A stretch of 64,000 nt of DNA, from positions 868,001 through 932,000 of the forward strand of contig NZ_JABRWH010000001.1 in the NCBI RefSeq assembly GCF_013248975.1, read 5' to 3'. This stretch comes from Neobacillus endophyticus (GTDB lineage: Bacteria; Bacillota; Bacilli; Bacillales; Cytobacillaceae). This document shows positions 8,546-17,383 of this stretch, piece after piece (the first letter of the stretch is position 1; the number at the start of each line of letters is the position of its first letter). Position numbers and translations under genes: made by a program. Under the pieces are notes generated by a model. The model had not been told where the DNA came from and ran no database searches. It was given only the letters and a program-made list of their open reading frames with translations.

Positions 8546-9528
8546 TCAATAAATCCTCCATTGATTAATAGAGTCTTTATTTCCTCTTTTGTCATAAGTG
8601 ATTGATTAGAATGATAGGCATTCATATGAACCTTTTGATATTTGGAATAATGCTCCTGCAGTTCAGGCAGCCCGATGGTTGGAAGAATGACATAATAGTC
8701 TTCATCATAATAGACCGTATTTTGACTCTCAAATTCGGAGAATAGAATTTCATGAATTTTCTCTCCCGGCCTGATTCCCAGCTGCACCATTTGAACATCT
8801 TTTTTCCCCATTGATTCAATCAATACATGTGCCAGGTCAACGATTTTGCAAGTCGGCATTTTCATTACGAAAATCTCTCCGCCCTTGCTTTCATATGTGG
8901 CTTTAAAAAGGAGATTAATGGCATCTTCAAGGGTAAGGAAGAATCTCGTCATATTATAATCTGTAATGCCCACTTGGTTTTTCTCTTTGATTTGGTCCTT
9001 AAATACGTGGATGACACTCCCATTTGTTCCGAGGACATTTCCACCGCGGACACAAACAAATTTCGTATTCAAATGAAGGGTATTGGCATGAATAATTAAT
9101 TTCTCCCCGATTGATTTTGTCATCCCATAAAAATTAGATGGATTTGCCGCTTTATCCGTTGATATATAAACAACTGTTTTCACATGATTGGCAATGGCGG
9201 CATCTATGACATTTTGTGTCCCCATTACATTTGTTTTTAAAGCCTCAAGAGGCTGTGCTTCACAAACTGGCACATGTTTCAATGCAGCCAAATGGAAAAT
9301 ATAATCAACACCCGCGCACGCTCTTGTCAATTCATCTTTTTCTTTAATATCCCCGATGATAAAGTTTAACCGCTTATTATCAAACTTCCTCTGCATTTCC
9401 ACCTGGCTGAATTCGTTTCTAGAATAAATCCGGATTTCCTTGGGGTCTTTTAGGAGAAGCTGCTTTACTAACTCATATCCCCAAGAACCTGTCCCACCTG
9501 TAATAAGAATGGTCTTGTTTTGAAACAA
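8542..9528 (-). CDS. UDP-GlcNAc 4,6-dehydratase/5-epimerase (CapE/WbvB family)
   Basis: First enzyme of an L-6-deoxyhexosamine pathway, Polysacc_synt_2 family. ILITGGTGSWGYELVKQLL binds NADP; FIIGDIKEKDEL, FHLAALKHVPVCE, YISTDKAANPSNFYGMTK (catalytic Tyr/Lys), VRGGNVLGTNGSVI and GIRPGEKIHEIL are hallmark blocks. The TTG start at 9528 follows AGGAGGGGG; the 18 extra codons up to ATG 9582 lack a ribosome binding site and precede the conserved fold. Length 328 residues is typical. Downstream, in the same operon, lie the RmlD-like reductase and a second SDR. Confidence 0.9.
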   Translation of the reverse strand: MFQNKTILITGGTGSWGYELVKQLLLKDPKEIRIYSRNEFSQVEMQRKFDNKRLNFIIGDIKEKDELTRACAGVDYIFHLAALKHVPVCEAQPLEALKTNVMGTQNVIDAAIANHVKTVVYISTDKAANPSNFYGMTKSIGEKLIIHANTLHLNTKFVCVRGGNVLGTNGSVIHVFKDQIKEKNQVGITDYNMTRFFLTLEDAINLLFKATYESKGGEIFVMKMPTCKIVDLAHVLIESMGKKDVQMVQLGIRPGEKIHEILFSEFESQNTVYYDEDYYVILPTIGLPELQEHYSKYQKVHMNAYHSNQSLMTKEEIKTLLINGGFIE

Positions 9529-9709
9529 TTTTCCCCCTCCTACTCTTAATGTTTTAATTACCGTCAGCAGACTGCTAATCATTCGAACAGTATAATTTAT
9601 GCTTAATAGGATTGATGGTTCTAGACCGATTTACTAAATTGGACAAATTCTCCGTATAAAGGTTTTTACTAGAATATTTCATGGTAAATCTTCACCTCCC
9701 GGACTCCCT

Positions 9710-10090
9710 TTAATCCAAGACCTCAAACCAAAGTGGGGTTCGGTCATTAGGATCACCGTTATAATTGATTTTGATTTCATCCCCCTCCTGAATGTCAGAG
9801 ATAGCATAAAAGTTGATGGTTAAATGTTCGAGGTCATTGATAAACATGGCATTCGGGGTAAAGGAGTGATTAAATAACGAGCCATAGCCAAGGGCAATTG
9901 CCGTTTGATCGTACTTTTCACCCCAAATGAAGCAATATTGGAAGAGCGTTGTTTTCTTCAAATACTTTCGTTCGCTTTTCGGAGAAACTAAGACTGGGGA
10001 TTGCTCAATGAGTTCACCTTTTTCAATGTTTCTGGAAGCAAAAATTCCTCTGCCATATTTCTCCGTATTTTTCACATAAATGGGACCCAT
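9710..10090 (-). CDS. Small SET domain protein
   Basis: 126 residues consisting almost only of a SET domain: YGRGIFASRNIEKGELI at the N-terminus (SAM-binding GxG region), GYGSLFNHSFTPNAMF (the NHS.xPN pseudoknot motif) and ISDIQEGDEIKINY near the end. SET proteins are lysine methyltransferases; bacterial stand-alone members usually have unknown targets. The start has AAAGGAG at good spacing. It is 18 bases downstream of cotH on the same strand, so the two are probably co-transcribed and the protein may act during sporulation (inference). Confidence 0.85.
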   Translation of the reverse strand: MGPIYVKNTEKYGRGIFASRNIEKGELIEQSPVLVSPKSERKYLKKTTLFQYCFIWGEKYDQTAIALGYGSLFNHSFTPNAMFINDLEHLTINFYAISDIQEGDEIKINYNGDPNDRTPLWFEVLD

Positions 10091-10108
10091 TTTGAGCTCC
10101 TTTCCTCG

Positions 10109-11197
10109 TTAATTCTCAAGGTTTTTAAGCTGGTTTATTAAATAACTTCTGCGGGCTTTGATAAATTGCAAGATAAAGTCCGGCTCATCATCAAATGAGT
10201 GAATGCTTTTCTTTTTATAGGGGTCGTGAAGGATATGGGGTCTGAGGGCTTGATGGAGGAAAACGATTTTCTCTTCCAAATAATCTACTGTGAATCGTGT
10301 TTCTAAAATTTCCTCCAGAATGCTGCGGTATCGTTTACGGTATTCTGGGATCTGCAGGAGAAGGAAAGATAGATGATTGTCCAATTTGCCTTCAATCGGA
10401 ACATAGTCGTGCTCCATAACCCCCCCGTTTACCTTTCGTCCCCATGTGGCATCATAGTCCCATGGAAGGATTTCGAATAATCCCGTTTGACTATTGCGAT
10501 AAAGTGCGTAGTTATGTGTAAATCCGTCATTATTCATGGTGCAAACAGCACCGCTAAGCCAGCGAAGATAGTTTTCAATATGGATATAACGCTCAATGAT
10601 TTCCGGAAATTCATTTATGGGGGTTGTGTTTATTTTGGTGATCAATTCTTGTAGATAGAAATCGTCTGTCCAGTTTCCAACTTTCTGTTCATAACCGGAT
10701 AGAATCTCTTTTTTTACCTTCTTATTTCTCATGAAGGAAAAGTTAGCATAATTATTAATGGCATAATAAATAGGCCCTTCAGGCAAACCTCTTTTTTGCA
10801 AAAATAAATCATCTACAGATTCCAGCTGCAGATAGACTCCTTCCACTGATCCGTTTAGCGTTAAATTGATATGTTGGCTTTCAGGAGAGAGGACTCTAAT
10901 ATCCTGAAAGAAATCAAGAGAAAGTTTATTGCGGATCAGTGAGGGATCTTTGAATCCCGCATTGAGATGGATTTCTCTGCTGCCATTAAATTCTTCAGGT
11001 TCAATAAAATCCAGCCAATAGGATTTTTTGCGAAATTCACGCGTATAGGAACCGCGATAAGCTATATCCACATCATAGATTTTATTCTCCACGGTCAAAT
11101 ATCCGGGGACTGGGTCATCGTTCCATACATCATTTCGCAACTCTTCTAAATCCTCTTTTTTAATGGCTAAAGAATAGGATGGAATTACATACGCCAT
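10109..11197 (-). CDS. cotH: CotH-family spore coat protein kinase
   Basis: 362 residues. CotH proteins are atypical secretory-type kinases; in B. subtilis CotH phosphorylates coat proteins CotB and CotG. Visible features: RGSYTREFRKKSYWLDF (nucleotide-binding basic region), NKLSLDFF, ESVDDLFLQKRGL, and the metal-binding signature EILPWDYDATWG. No signal peptide, as expected for a mother-cell protein. The ribosome binding site AGAAGGA precedes ATG 11197. Together with the SET protein, glycosyltransferases and small spore-like proteins nearby, it supports a spore-surface role for the locus. Confidence 0.9.
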   Translation of the reverse strand: MAYVIPSYSLAIKKEDLEELRNDVWNDDPVPGYLTVENKIYDVDIAYRGSYTREFRKKSYWLDFIEPEEFNGSREIHLNAGFKDPSLIRNKLSLDFFQDIRVLSPESQHINLTLNGSVEGVYLQLESVDDLFLQKRGLPEGPIYYAINNYANFSFMRNKKVKKEILSGYEQKVGNWTDDFYLQELITKINTTPINEFPEIIERYIHIENYLRWLSGAVCTMNNDGFTHNYALYRNSQTGLFEILPWDYDATWGRKVNGGVMEHDYVPIEGKLDNHLSFLLLQIPEYRKRYRSILEEILETRFTVDYLEEKIVFLHQALRPHILHDPYKKKSIHSFDDEPDFILQFIKARRSYLINQLKNLEN

Positions 11198-11338
11198 ATA
11201 CGATCCTTCTCTCGTATAGAATGAAAAAGTTACATTATTATATTAGGAAATGATTGAAAGGTAACTGCAAATGTCTAAATGCAGGATGGTATTAAAATAT
11301 TATTTTTATCGTTTGAGAAGCATTTAAAAGGAATAAAA

Positions 11339-11402
11339 AGAGTCCTTCGAGATGTTATGGGGCCGATCAGCCGCCATCTTTCACACCCAGAAGGACTTCC
11401 AT
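11339..11402 (-). terminator. Probable terminator of the sulfotransferase gene
   Basis: On the minus strand AAGTCCTTC and GAAGGACT enclose a long loop and are followed by CTTTTTATT. It lies just past the stop of the sulfotransferase and before cotH, so cotH probably has its own promoter in 11200-11330. Confidence 0.6.
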
Positions 11403-11420
11403 TTACTTTAAGGCAGGATC

Positions 11421-12206
11421 CTACCACTCTAGATCTTTTTCATATCCGAAATCAATCAGTAGATTTCCCGCCACTTGCTTAAATGTTTGTTTCATTTCTT
11501 CATCGAACTCCTCGCGCCATGTGCCGACTTTCCCTTTCCGGAACGTATTTGATTTCCCTGGATCGATTTTTCCCGCCATTTTTTCGACGATTGTTTCTAA
11601 TGGTTCTGGCAACTGCTGACCATCCCAAAGGTAATTCACAATTCTAGTTAGAGCTGCTTGTCGTGTTTCTTGGGATAGCATTAGTTCTTCAAATGAGAGT
11701 GTCAACGTATTCGGTACCAGGATCCATTGATAAAATGGCCGGTTCCAGGCATCAAAATTGGGCCATTTTCCATCAACACCTTTTAACAATGACATGATCC
11801 GGTCTTTATGATTGGTAAGATGGCTATGAAAATCATAGAAAAGAGGGTGTTCATTCCACTTCGCCGGAATGAAGTAGGCTAAGGATATTAAAACATCGCG
11901 CGGGTCGCGATAAACAAAGATGTGTTTCAGCTTTAACCGCTCCAGTATATAAGCATATTTCTCCGAATAAAACATATGTCCCAAACCAAACTCATTGGGC
12001 TGTAAATGTGCCAAGCGATAAAAATGATCTTTCAATATATTGATGTCCTGCACATGGTGATCGATAAAGAATTTCTTTTCAGCATCTCCTATGTCGTTTT
12101 TAACATTTGGCAATCCATTCAGTATTTGATGCATCAAATGTGTTCCGCTTTTCGGGACCGAAGACATAATAAATGGCGGCAGTGGTGCAATTGACTGGTT
12201 AACCAA
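11421..12206 (-). CDS. PAPS-dependent sulfotransferase
   Basis: Soluble sulfotransferase (Sulfotransfer_1), 261 residues. The 5'-phosphosulfate loop is PKSGTHL (residues about 18-24), the 3'-phosphate-binding motif is FVYRDPRDVLISLAY, and the C-terminal loop RKGKVGTWREEF matches the RKGxxGDWKxxF motif of cytosolic SULTs. All PAPS-contacting motifs are intact, so it should be active. The TTG start at 12206 follows AGGAGG at seven bases. It is divergent from a three-gene glycosyltransferase operon, and sat/cysC lie about 6 kb away in the same locus, suggesting sulfation of a glycan or spore-surface component. The acceptor is not identifiable. Such enzymes are uncommon in Bacillaceae as far as I know. 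Confidence 0.9.
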   Translation of the reverse strand: MVNQSIAPLPPFIMSSVPKSGTHLMHQILNGLPNVKNDIGDAEKKFFIDHHVQDINILKDHFYRLAHLQPNEFGLGHMFYSEKYAYILERLKLKHIFVYRDPRDVLISLAYFIPAKWNEHPLFYDFHSHLTNHKDRIMSLLKGVDGKWPNFDAWNRPFYQWILVPNTLTLSFEELMLSQETRQAALTRIVNYLWDGQQLPEPLETIVEKMAGKIDPGKSNTFRKGKVGTWREEFDEEMKQTFKQVAGNLLIDFGYEKDLEW

Positions 12207-12420
12207 CGAAGAACCTCCTATAGAATTTCATAGTAAATAAATGAATTTACTCTATGATTTTAACTCAGCTATACAATAGCATATGAGGCAGAATCGCAAG
12301 TGTTGAACTCCTTCAAAAATATAGGTAAAAATACAAAAACAAAATACACGAGAAAAGGCATGTACACTGAGCTTGAATATTCCATATAATGGATAAACGA
12401 AAGGTTAGGTGGTGTATGTA

Positions 12421-13449
12421 ATGAAAGTGGTCATTCCTGTAGGAGATTTGCATGTAGGCGGCGGATGCAAAGTACTTGTTGATATTGCCAATACTTTAAA
12501 GGCCCGAGGGCATGAGACAGAAATCGTCATGCCTCAAACCGGCACAGTGAAATATGATGTGCATACCAAACTAACGCTGATCCCTGAACTGTCTAAGGAG
12601 CATATCCCCTATGGCGATATCATTTTAACTAATTTTTATACGACGGTCGCACCCGCGGTCGAAGCATGGCCGAAACAAACCGTTCGGCTCAGCCTTGGCT
12701 TTGAACCTTACTGGGTGCCTGATAAAGCCGAAGCAATTCACTCCTATCAACATGATATGCCCATTATCAGCATTTCCCATTGGCTGGATGAGCAGATTTT
12801 TCAACACGTCAACAAAAGGAGTAAAGTGATCAATCTTGGAATCGATCATACCGTGTTTCATCCTGGATCTGAGACAAAGGAATTTGATTCAATTTTACCT
12901 AAAGTAATCCTTTATATTGGAAGGGACTCCGTACAATATGAAATAAAAGGCTTTAAAGATTTTGCTGAAGCAATGAAAATCGTCAAGAAAGAATATTCCG
13001 GACCATTTATTGTTCATATGATCAGTCCGGATGGTGTGCTTTATCTCGATGAAGAAATTCCTTATAAAATTTTCCCTGCCCAGGATGAGCAAGAGATGGC
13101 AGAGCACTATCGTTCAGCCGATGTATTTGTTTCCTCTTCCTGGTTTGAGGCCTTTAGTCTGCCGCCACTTGAAGCAATGGCTTGCGGTACCCCTACCGTA
13201 ACGACAAACTCAGGTGGTGTGCTGGATTACTGCGAGGATTTGGAAAGTGCTGTGATTACCCTCCCTAAAAACCCAAAGTCACTTGCAACAGGAATACTTA
13301 CTGTCTTAAAAAACGAAACATTAGCGCAAAAATTGAGCAAAGGCGGCTTGCAAAGTTCACAGCGTTTCACAAGAGAACGTTTTTTAAATGAAATCATCGA
13401 GACATTAGAAAAGATTAATGAAGAAAGGATGAAGGGTGAAAATGGATAA
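12421..13449 (+). CDS. Glycosyltransferase family 4
   Basis: GT-B retaining glycosyltransferase of about 342 residues. N-terminal acceptor domain with GDLHVGGGCKVLVDIANTLK; C-terminal donor domain with VFVSSSWFEAFSLPPLEAMA (E-x7-E motif) and CGTPTVTTNSGG. I place the start at ATG 12421 behind AGGTGG; two upstream GTG codons are in frame but badly spaced. First gene of an operon with an overlapping GT2 gene and another GT4 gene. No signal peptide; cytoplasmic or membrane-associated action is expected. Confidence 0.9.
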   Translation: MKVVIPVGDLHVGGGCKVLVDIANTLKARGHETEIVMPQTGTVKYDVHTKLTLIPELSKEHIPYGDIILTNFYTTVAPAVEAWPKQTVRLSLGFEPYWVPDKAEAIHSYQHDMPIISISHWLDEQIFQHVNKRSKVINLGIDHTVFHPGSETKEFDSILPKVILYIGRDSVQYEIKGFKDFAEAMKIVKKEYSGPFIVHMISPDGVLYLDEEIPYKIFPAQDEQEMAEHYRSADVFVSSSWFEAFSLPPLEAMACGTPTVTTNSGGVLDYCEDLESAVITLPKNPKSLATGILTVLKNETLAQKLSKGGLQSSQRFTRERFLNEIIETLEKINEERMKGENG

Positions 13450-14161
13450 AGTATCAATCGTGATTCCCGTTTATAATTGCCCTTTTGTTGGTCACGCGAT
13501 TGAAAGTGCTTTGAATCAAACCTATCCTAATATAGAAATCATCGTCGTCAATGACGGATCATCAGAGGAGTTTACTGAGAAAATTCGGCCATACATTCCT
13601 AAAATTCATCGTTATATTGAAAAAGCTAACGGAGGTACTGCAAGTGCATTGAATGCCGGAATTCAGCATGCAACAGGCGACTATTTCTGTTGGCTAAGCT
13701 CTGATGACCGGTATGACCCGCAAAAAGTCCAAAAACAGCATCAATTCATGAGCGAATGCCAAGCAGATGTAAGTTATTCCGATTATGTATACATTGATGC
13801 TAATAACTCGATTTTAAGCGGATCCCTTGGTATTTCTTTTCCCAATCGGCTTCAGTTTCTAGAGCAAATGAAAAAGGGCTGTTTCATTAATGGCTGCACC
13901 GTCATGATGAAAATGAGTGTATTTTCAGAGGCTGGTTTATTCGATGAATCCCTTCCCTACACGCACGACTATGATCTATGGCTCCGAGTACTAAAATACC
14001 GCCATTTTTATTATCTGAATGAACCGCTTGTCTTGTATCGTGTACATGATGGGATGGGGACAAAGAAGCATGAACAAGAAATCCTGAAAGAGATTGTCTT
14101 TGTTCAGCAAAAGCATCAAGCAGGACTGGATCAGCTGATTTTGGAGGAGCTGTTGAAATGA
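13442..14161 (+). CDS. Glycosyltransferase family 2
   Basis: GT-A inverting glycosyltransferase, about 239 residues. SIVIPVYNCPFVGHAIESAL at the N-terminus, VVNDGSSEEF, SSDDRYDP (DxD-type metal site) and THDYDLWLRV (acceptor region). The ATG 13442 follows GAAGGG and overlaps the end of the preceding GT4 gene by eight bases, so the operon is translationally coupled. No transmembrane segment. Sugar specificity unknown. Confidence 0.9.
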   Translation: MDKVSIVIPVYNCPFVGHAIESALNQTYPNIEIIVVNDGSSEEFTEKIRPYIPKIHRYIEKANGGTASALNAGIQHATGDYFCWLSSDDRYDPQKVQKQHQFMSECQADVSYSDYVYIDANNSILSGSLGISFPNRLQFLEQMKKGCFINGCTVMMKMSVFSEAGLFDESLPYTHDYDLWLRVLKYRHFYYLNEPLVLYRVHDGMGTKKHEQEILKEIVFVQQKHQAGLDQLILEELLK

Positions 14162-15192
14162 AGATAACCTTCCCCATTTTAACTTTATGCAAAGGCGGCG
14201 CCCAGCGGATGCTTGCTGAATTGGCCAACGGTCTTGTTCGCAGAGGGCACGATGTAACGATTATCATGCCGACATATGGTGATCTTGAATATGACATAAT
14301 CTGCAAGCTAATCCGTACACCCGGTTATGAGTTTGCAGAAACCGACTATCCAATAAGTGATGTCATTGTTTCGAACTTCTATACCATCATTCCTTCTGCA
14401 CAAGCTGCAAGCGATAACGGGAAAGGAACGCACGTACGGTTAAGCTTATGCTATGAGCCGACGTTTTTGCCCGAAAATCACGTTACCTTTCGCACATACC
14501 ATATGCCTAATCTATTGGTTTTGTCAAAGTGGCAGCAGCAAATGATTTATTTGAATCATGGTGTTAAGGGACATATTGTTCCCGTAGGGATCAGTTCTAC
14601 TTTTAAAAATTTTCATATCCGCTCTCCACATGATTCATTGCAAATATCGGCGATTATTAGGATCCCTGAGGGTGGATATTCCTGGCATCGGGAACAAGAA
14701 TATCTGATCGAGCAATTGGAATTAGTCAAGCAGCTGCATCCGGAAGTGATCATCAATCTTTTATGCCCACCAAAGGAATTAGCCTCCTCCCTTCAGTTAC
14801 AGCAACTAAAAAACAACTGCAACTTCCGTTTCTTAACCCCTGAAAATGACGCTGAATTATGCTACCACTATAATTATTCGGATATTTTCGTCAGTTCCTC
14901 TACCTATGATACAGCTGGCCTGCCTGGTCTTGAAGCGATGAAATGCGGCGCAGCTTTGGTAACGACATATTCCGGAGGAAACCTCGATTATTGCCGCCAC
15001 GAGGAAAACTGTTTGCTTTCTTACCGTTATGAAAATCGACTTTCTCAAGATATCCTTCGTCTTATCAGGGATACGGATTTAAGGACCAGATTAGCGCTAG
15101 CAGGAGAACAGGAAGCGGCCAAATGGACATGGGAAAATAGTGTAAACGCTTTTGAAGAGGGGATCTCTCAGATCTTGCAAAAGAGCCGTTAA
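14158..15192 (+). CDS. Glycosyltransferase family 4
   Basis: Second GT-B enzyme of the operon, 344 residues. The start overlaps the preceding stop as ATGA. It is related to the gene at 12421 in both halves: a glycine loop with LCKGGAQRMLAELANGLVRRG near the N-terminus and DIFVSSSTYDTAGLPGLEAM then CGAALVTTYSGG near the C-terminus. The first acidic residue of the E-x7-E motif is Asp here (DTAGLPGLE). The pair probably arose by duplication and may add consecutive residues to the same glycan (inference). Confidence 0.88.
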   Translation: MKITFPILTLCKGGAQRMLAELANGLVRRGHDVTIIMPTYGDLEYDIICKLIRTPGYEFAETDYPISDVIVSNFYTIIPSAQAASDNGKGTHVRLSLCYEPTFLPENHVTFRTYHMPNLLVLSKWQQQMIYLNHGVKGHIVPVGISSTFKNFHIRSPHDSLQISAIIRIPEGGYSWHREQEYLIEQLELVKQLHPEVIINLLCPPKELASSLQLQQLKNNCNFRFLTPENDAELCYHYNYSDIFVSSSTYDTAGLPGLEAMKCGAALVTTYSGGNLDYCRHEENCLLSYRYENRLSQDILRLIRDTDLRTRLALAGEQEAAKWTWENSVNAFEEGISQILQKSR

Positions 15193-15311
15193 TCGTGATA
15201 ATAGCCGGAGTCTGTAAAAGGCTCCTGTTTTTTATGGGTAAATAAAAGAGCCGGAAGCATATAAAATGCGATCCTGCCCGTAGCAAAGCCACATTATAAA
15301 ATCGATGTCAC

Positions 15312-15703
15312 TTAAACAGTGATAGGTCCCACGGCACTGGCTTGGTTTAAAATAATGGAGTTTGTCACCTCTCCTGTAACTTTATAGCCGTGATATCCAA
15401 CAAGAGCATTTATATCCATAATTTAGAAACTAACACTTCCCACTTCATCGACAGCAAGGGTATCAACACGGACAGTGCCAATCAATGCTGTATCTCTGAA
15501 TACAGTAAGAATAACTTGTGGTGTTCCTAAAATAGATTGAATCTCACCGTTCCAATTAATTGGACATTTGTTCTAGGATTCAGTACAGCTAGTCCAAAAG
15601 CAGCCAATGTAATTTTGGATGGGGATGCAGGTAAAGGTCTGTTCAATGATTGACTAAAGTTACTAGGCACACTTGCGTTAAAATCAACAATTTGTTTTGC
15701 CAT
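15312..15703 (-). pseudogene. Frameshifted spore-surface-like protein gene
   Basis: ATG 15703 with AAAGGAGG upstream opens MAKQIVDFNASVPSNFSQSL and runs to an early TAG at 15527. A one-base shift after LIGTV restores a convincing reading (IQSILGTPQVILTVFRDTAL ... VDEVGSVSF) to TAA at 15423, and in the same frame beyond that stop another 35 codons (MDINALVGYHGYKVTGEVTN...) continue to 15312. This looks like a single protein of about 130 residues broken by one frameshift and one nonsense change. The pattern of short beta-strand segments resembles small spore exosporium/crust-associated proteins. A sequencing error could account for the frameshift but less easily for both lesions. Confidence 0.6.
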
Positions 15704-15924
15704 ACTGTACACCTCCTTTGTTTTCCATATATTTATATGCATTCTATTTTCTTATGATTGTGTACTCTACTATTTGCGAAAAATTGGACAAAAGAAATAG
15801 ATTTGCTGGGTAAAGCAAAGCCGGGGAAAAATGTGCATTTTTTGTATGTATTAGCCTGTACATCTATTTTTCAAAAAAATATGATATTACGTAAACTTAT
15901 TTTTCTAGAGAGGAAGTGAATAAT
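15704..15924. promoter_or_regulatory. Divergent upstream region of two spore-protein-like genes
   Basis: 221 AT-rich bases between divergent genes. There are several CATA-containing stretches that could serve as sporulation promoters, but none matches the SigK pattern cleanly, so no promoter is called. Confidence 0.3.
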
Positions 15925-16308
15925 TTGGCACCAAAAGGTAAACCTCGTCATGACTCGACTGGGAGCTTCAGTACTAGTGACTTTACTACTAGTGATTACC
16001 TAAATTTAGGACTTACATCTGGAAGCAGCAGCAGCAGAGGAAGAGGAAGAAGAAGATATTGTGCTGGTGACGTTGTTCAATTAAGATTTAATCCGACAAA
16101 CGATGCTGTACTCTCTGTATTTGTCGCTGGAAGCATTCTTCCATGCAGTATACCAGTGATTTCTCCTGGCCCGCTTCCTACCCCTACTCCTGTACCAGTA
16201 CCTGCAGCTACTCAATTTATGAGCTGTCTTATAGCCAATGGTTTTTCAATTCAAAGCATCGTTGCCTTAACGCCGACAGATGTACTTGTCACTTTAGTAC
16301 GGTGCTAA
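15925..16308 (+). CDS. Hypothetical spore-surface-like protein with Arg-rich and Pro-rich segments
   Basis: 127 residues from TTG 15925, behind AGAGGAAG (a GTG nine bases earlier lacks spacing). N-terminal Ser/Thr-rich part (GSFSTSDFTTSDYLN), a Ser run then a basic patch (RGRGRRRY), a compact hydrophobic part (GDVVQLRFNPTNDAVLSVFV), a Pro linker (PGPLPTPTPVPVPA), and a C-terminal segment with two Cys. No signal peptide and no known enzyme motif. It sits between a broken spore-type gene and a glycosyltransferase, so a structural or glycan-bearing spore protein is a reasonable guess only. Confidence 0.65.
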   Translation: MAPKGKPRHDSTGSFSTSDFTTSDYLNLGLTSGSSSSRGRGRRRYCAGDVVQLRFNPTNDAVLSVFVAGSILPCSIPVISPGPLPTPTPVPVPAATQFMSCLIANGFSIQSIVALTPTDVLVTLVRC

Positions 16309-16320
16309 TACCTTCATCAC

Positions 16321-16364
16321 AGCTAAACCATGGGATCTTCCTTTGGTTTAGCTAACATTTTTTT
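16321..16364 (+). terminator. Rho-independent terminator
   Basis: AGCTAAACCA and TGGTTTAGCT form a 10-bp stem followed by AACATTTTTTT, directly after the small spore-like gene. It also shows that the next gene cannot start upstream of about 16390. Confidence 0.85.
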
Positions 16365-16398
16365 ACGGATTACTTATCAACTTGAAAGAGATGATGAA

Positions 16399-17280
16399 AT
16401 GATAAATCCTAAGGCCCCAGTCGTTTCATTGGTTATCCCGGCTAAAAATGAAGGCCGAAACGTCAAAAACACGATTAAATCCGCACTTAAGGTTAAAACT
16501 TCATTTCCATTTGAAATCATCGTAGTGGATGATGGTTCAACGGATAAATGCTGCGATTTTATTTCATCTCTTGGGATCAATCAAATAAAACGAATCCAAA
16601 CAAATGGCGTTGGTGCAGCTCAAGCAAGAAACATAGGGGCAAATGCAGCAAAAGGAACCTATTTAATTTTTTGTGATGCTCATCTTTTTTTTGAAGATGA
16701 TTGGATAGAGGGATTGCTCGAGCCCATCCAACAGGGAATTGCTGATGCTGTGACTCCCGGGATCGCAAACGTAGACAGCCCACAATATCCCGGACTTGGG
16801 CAAACGTTAAATGCCTCCTTGGAAACGCAATGGCATTTGAACAAAAGCGAACTATTCCCAACGGCCATCCTGCCAGGAGGGTGTTTGGCGATTTCCAAGG
16901 AAGTTTTTGCAGATATCGGCGGCTTTGACCGCTATTTTAAAGTATGGGGTTATGAGGATATAGAGCTTTCCATTAAAATGTGGCTTTTTGGGTATACTTG
17001 TTTTGTGCAGCCAGCCGTCAAGATTCTCCATGTGTTCCGAAGTGTACACCCTTATAACATAAATTGGGATGATTTTTATTTTAATATGCTAAGAATGGCA
17101 TACAGCCATTTTTCGGAGGACAGAATAAATAAGTGCAAAGCGGCCATTACGAATAGTAATCCAGAAGCAATCGAATCAGAGGTTTTGAATACGAATGTAC
17201 TTGCACAGCGTGAACAGTACTTCCAACGCAGGAAATACGATGATGACTGGTTTATGAAGAAATTTGAAATTCCATTCTAA
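16399..17280 (+). CDS. Glycosyltransferase family 2 with galactosyltransferase-type C-terminal domain
   Basis: About 293 residues from ATG 16399, preceded by GAAAGAG. SLVIPAKNEGRNVKNTIKSA, VVDDGSTDKCC and FCDAHLFF (metal-binding DxH) define the GT-A core. The block GGCLAISKEVFADIGGFDRY followed by FKVWGYEDIELSIKMWLFGY is the Glyco_transf_7C signature seen in GalNAc/Gal transferases. No membrane segment. It follows the spore-like protein after a terminator, so it is a separate transcription unit. Confidence 0.9.
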   Translation: MINPKAPVVSLVIPAKNEGRNVKNTIKSALKVKTSFPFEIIVVDDGSTDKCCDFISSLGINQIKRIQTNGVGAAQARNIGANAAKGTYLIFCDAHLFFEDDWIEGLLEPIQQGIADAVTPGIANVDSPQYPGLGQTLNASLETQWHLNKSELFPTAILPGGCLAISKEVFADIGGFDRYFKVWGYEDIELSIKMWLFGYTCFVQPAVKILHVFRSVHPYNINWDDFYFNMLRMAYSHFSEDRINKCKAAITNSNPEAIESEVLNTNVLAQREQYFQRRKYDDDWFMKKFEIPF

Positions 17281-17312
17281 CGGTTACGAAAAGAGGGAAA
17301 ATGCGAAAAGGA

Positions 17313-17345
17313 AAGGGATGGTATAGAACATCCCTTCTCTTATTT
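17313..17345 (+). terminator. Terminator after the GT2 gene
   Basis: AAGGGATG and CATCCCTT with an eight-base loop, followed by CTCTTATTT; between convergent genes, so it may serve both. Confidence 0.7.
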
Positions 17346-17383
17346 AAATGGTGTGGATATACTTCCTTTTGATCTCAGACCTT

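Noticed and set aside
15201..15236. Terminator after the second GT4 gene
   Set aside because: GCCGGAG and GGCTCCT do not form a convincing stem despite the following T run.
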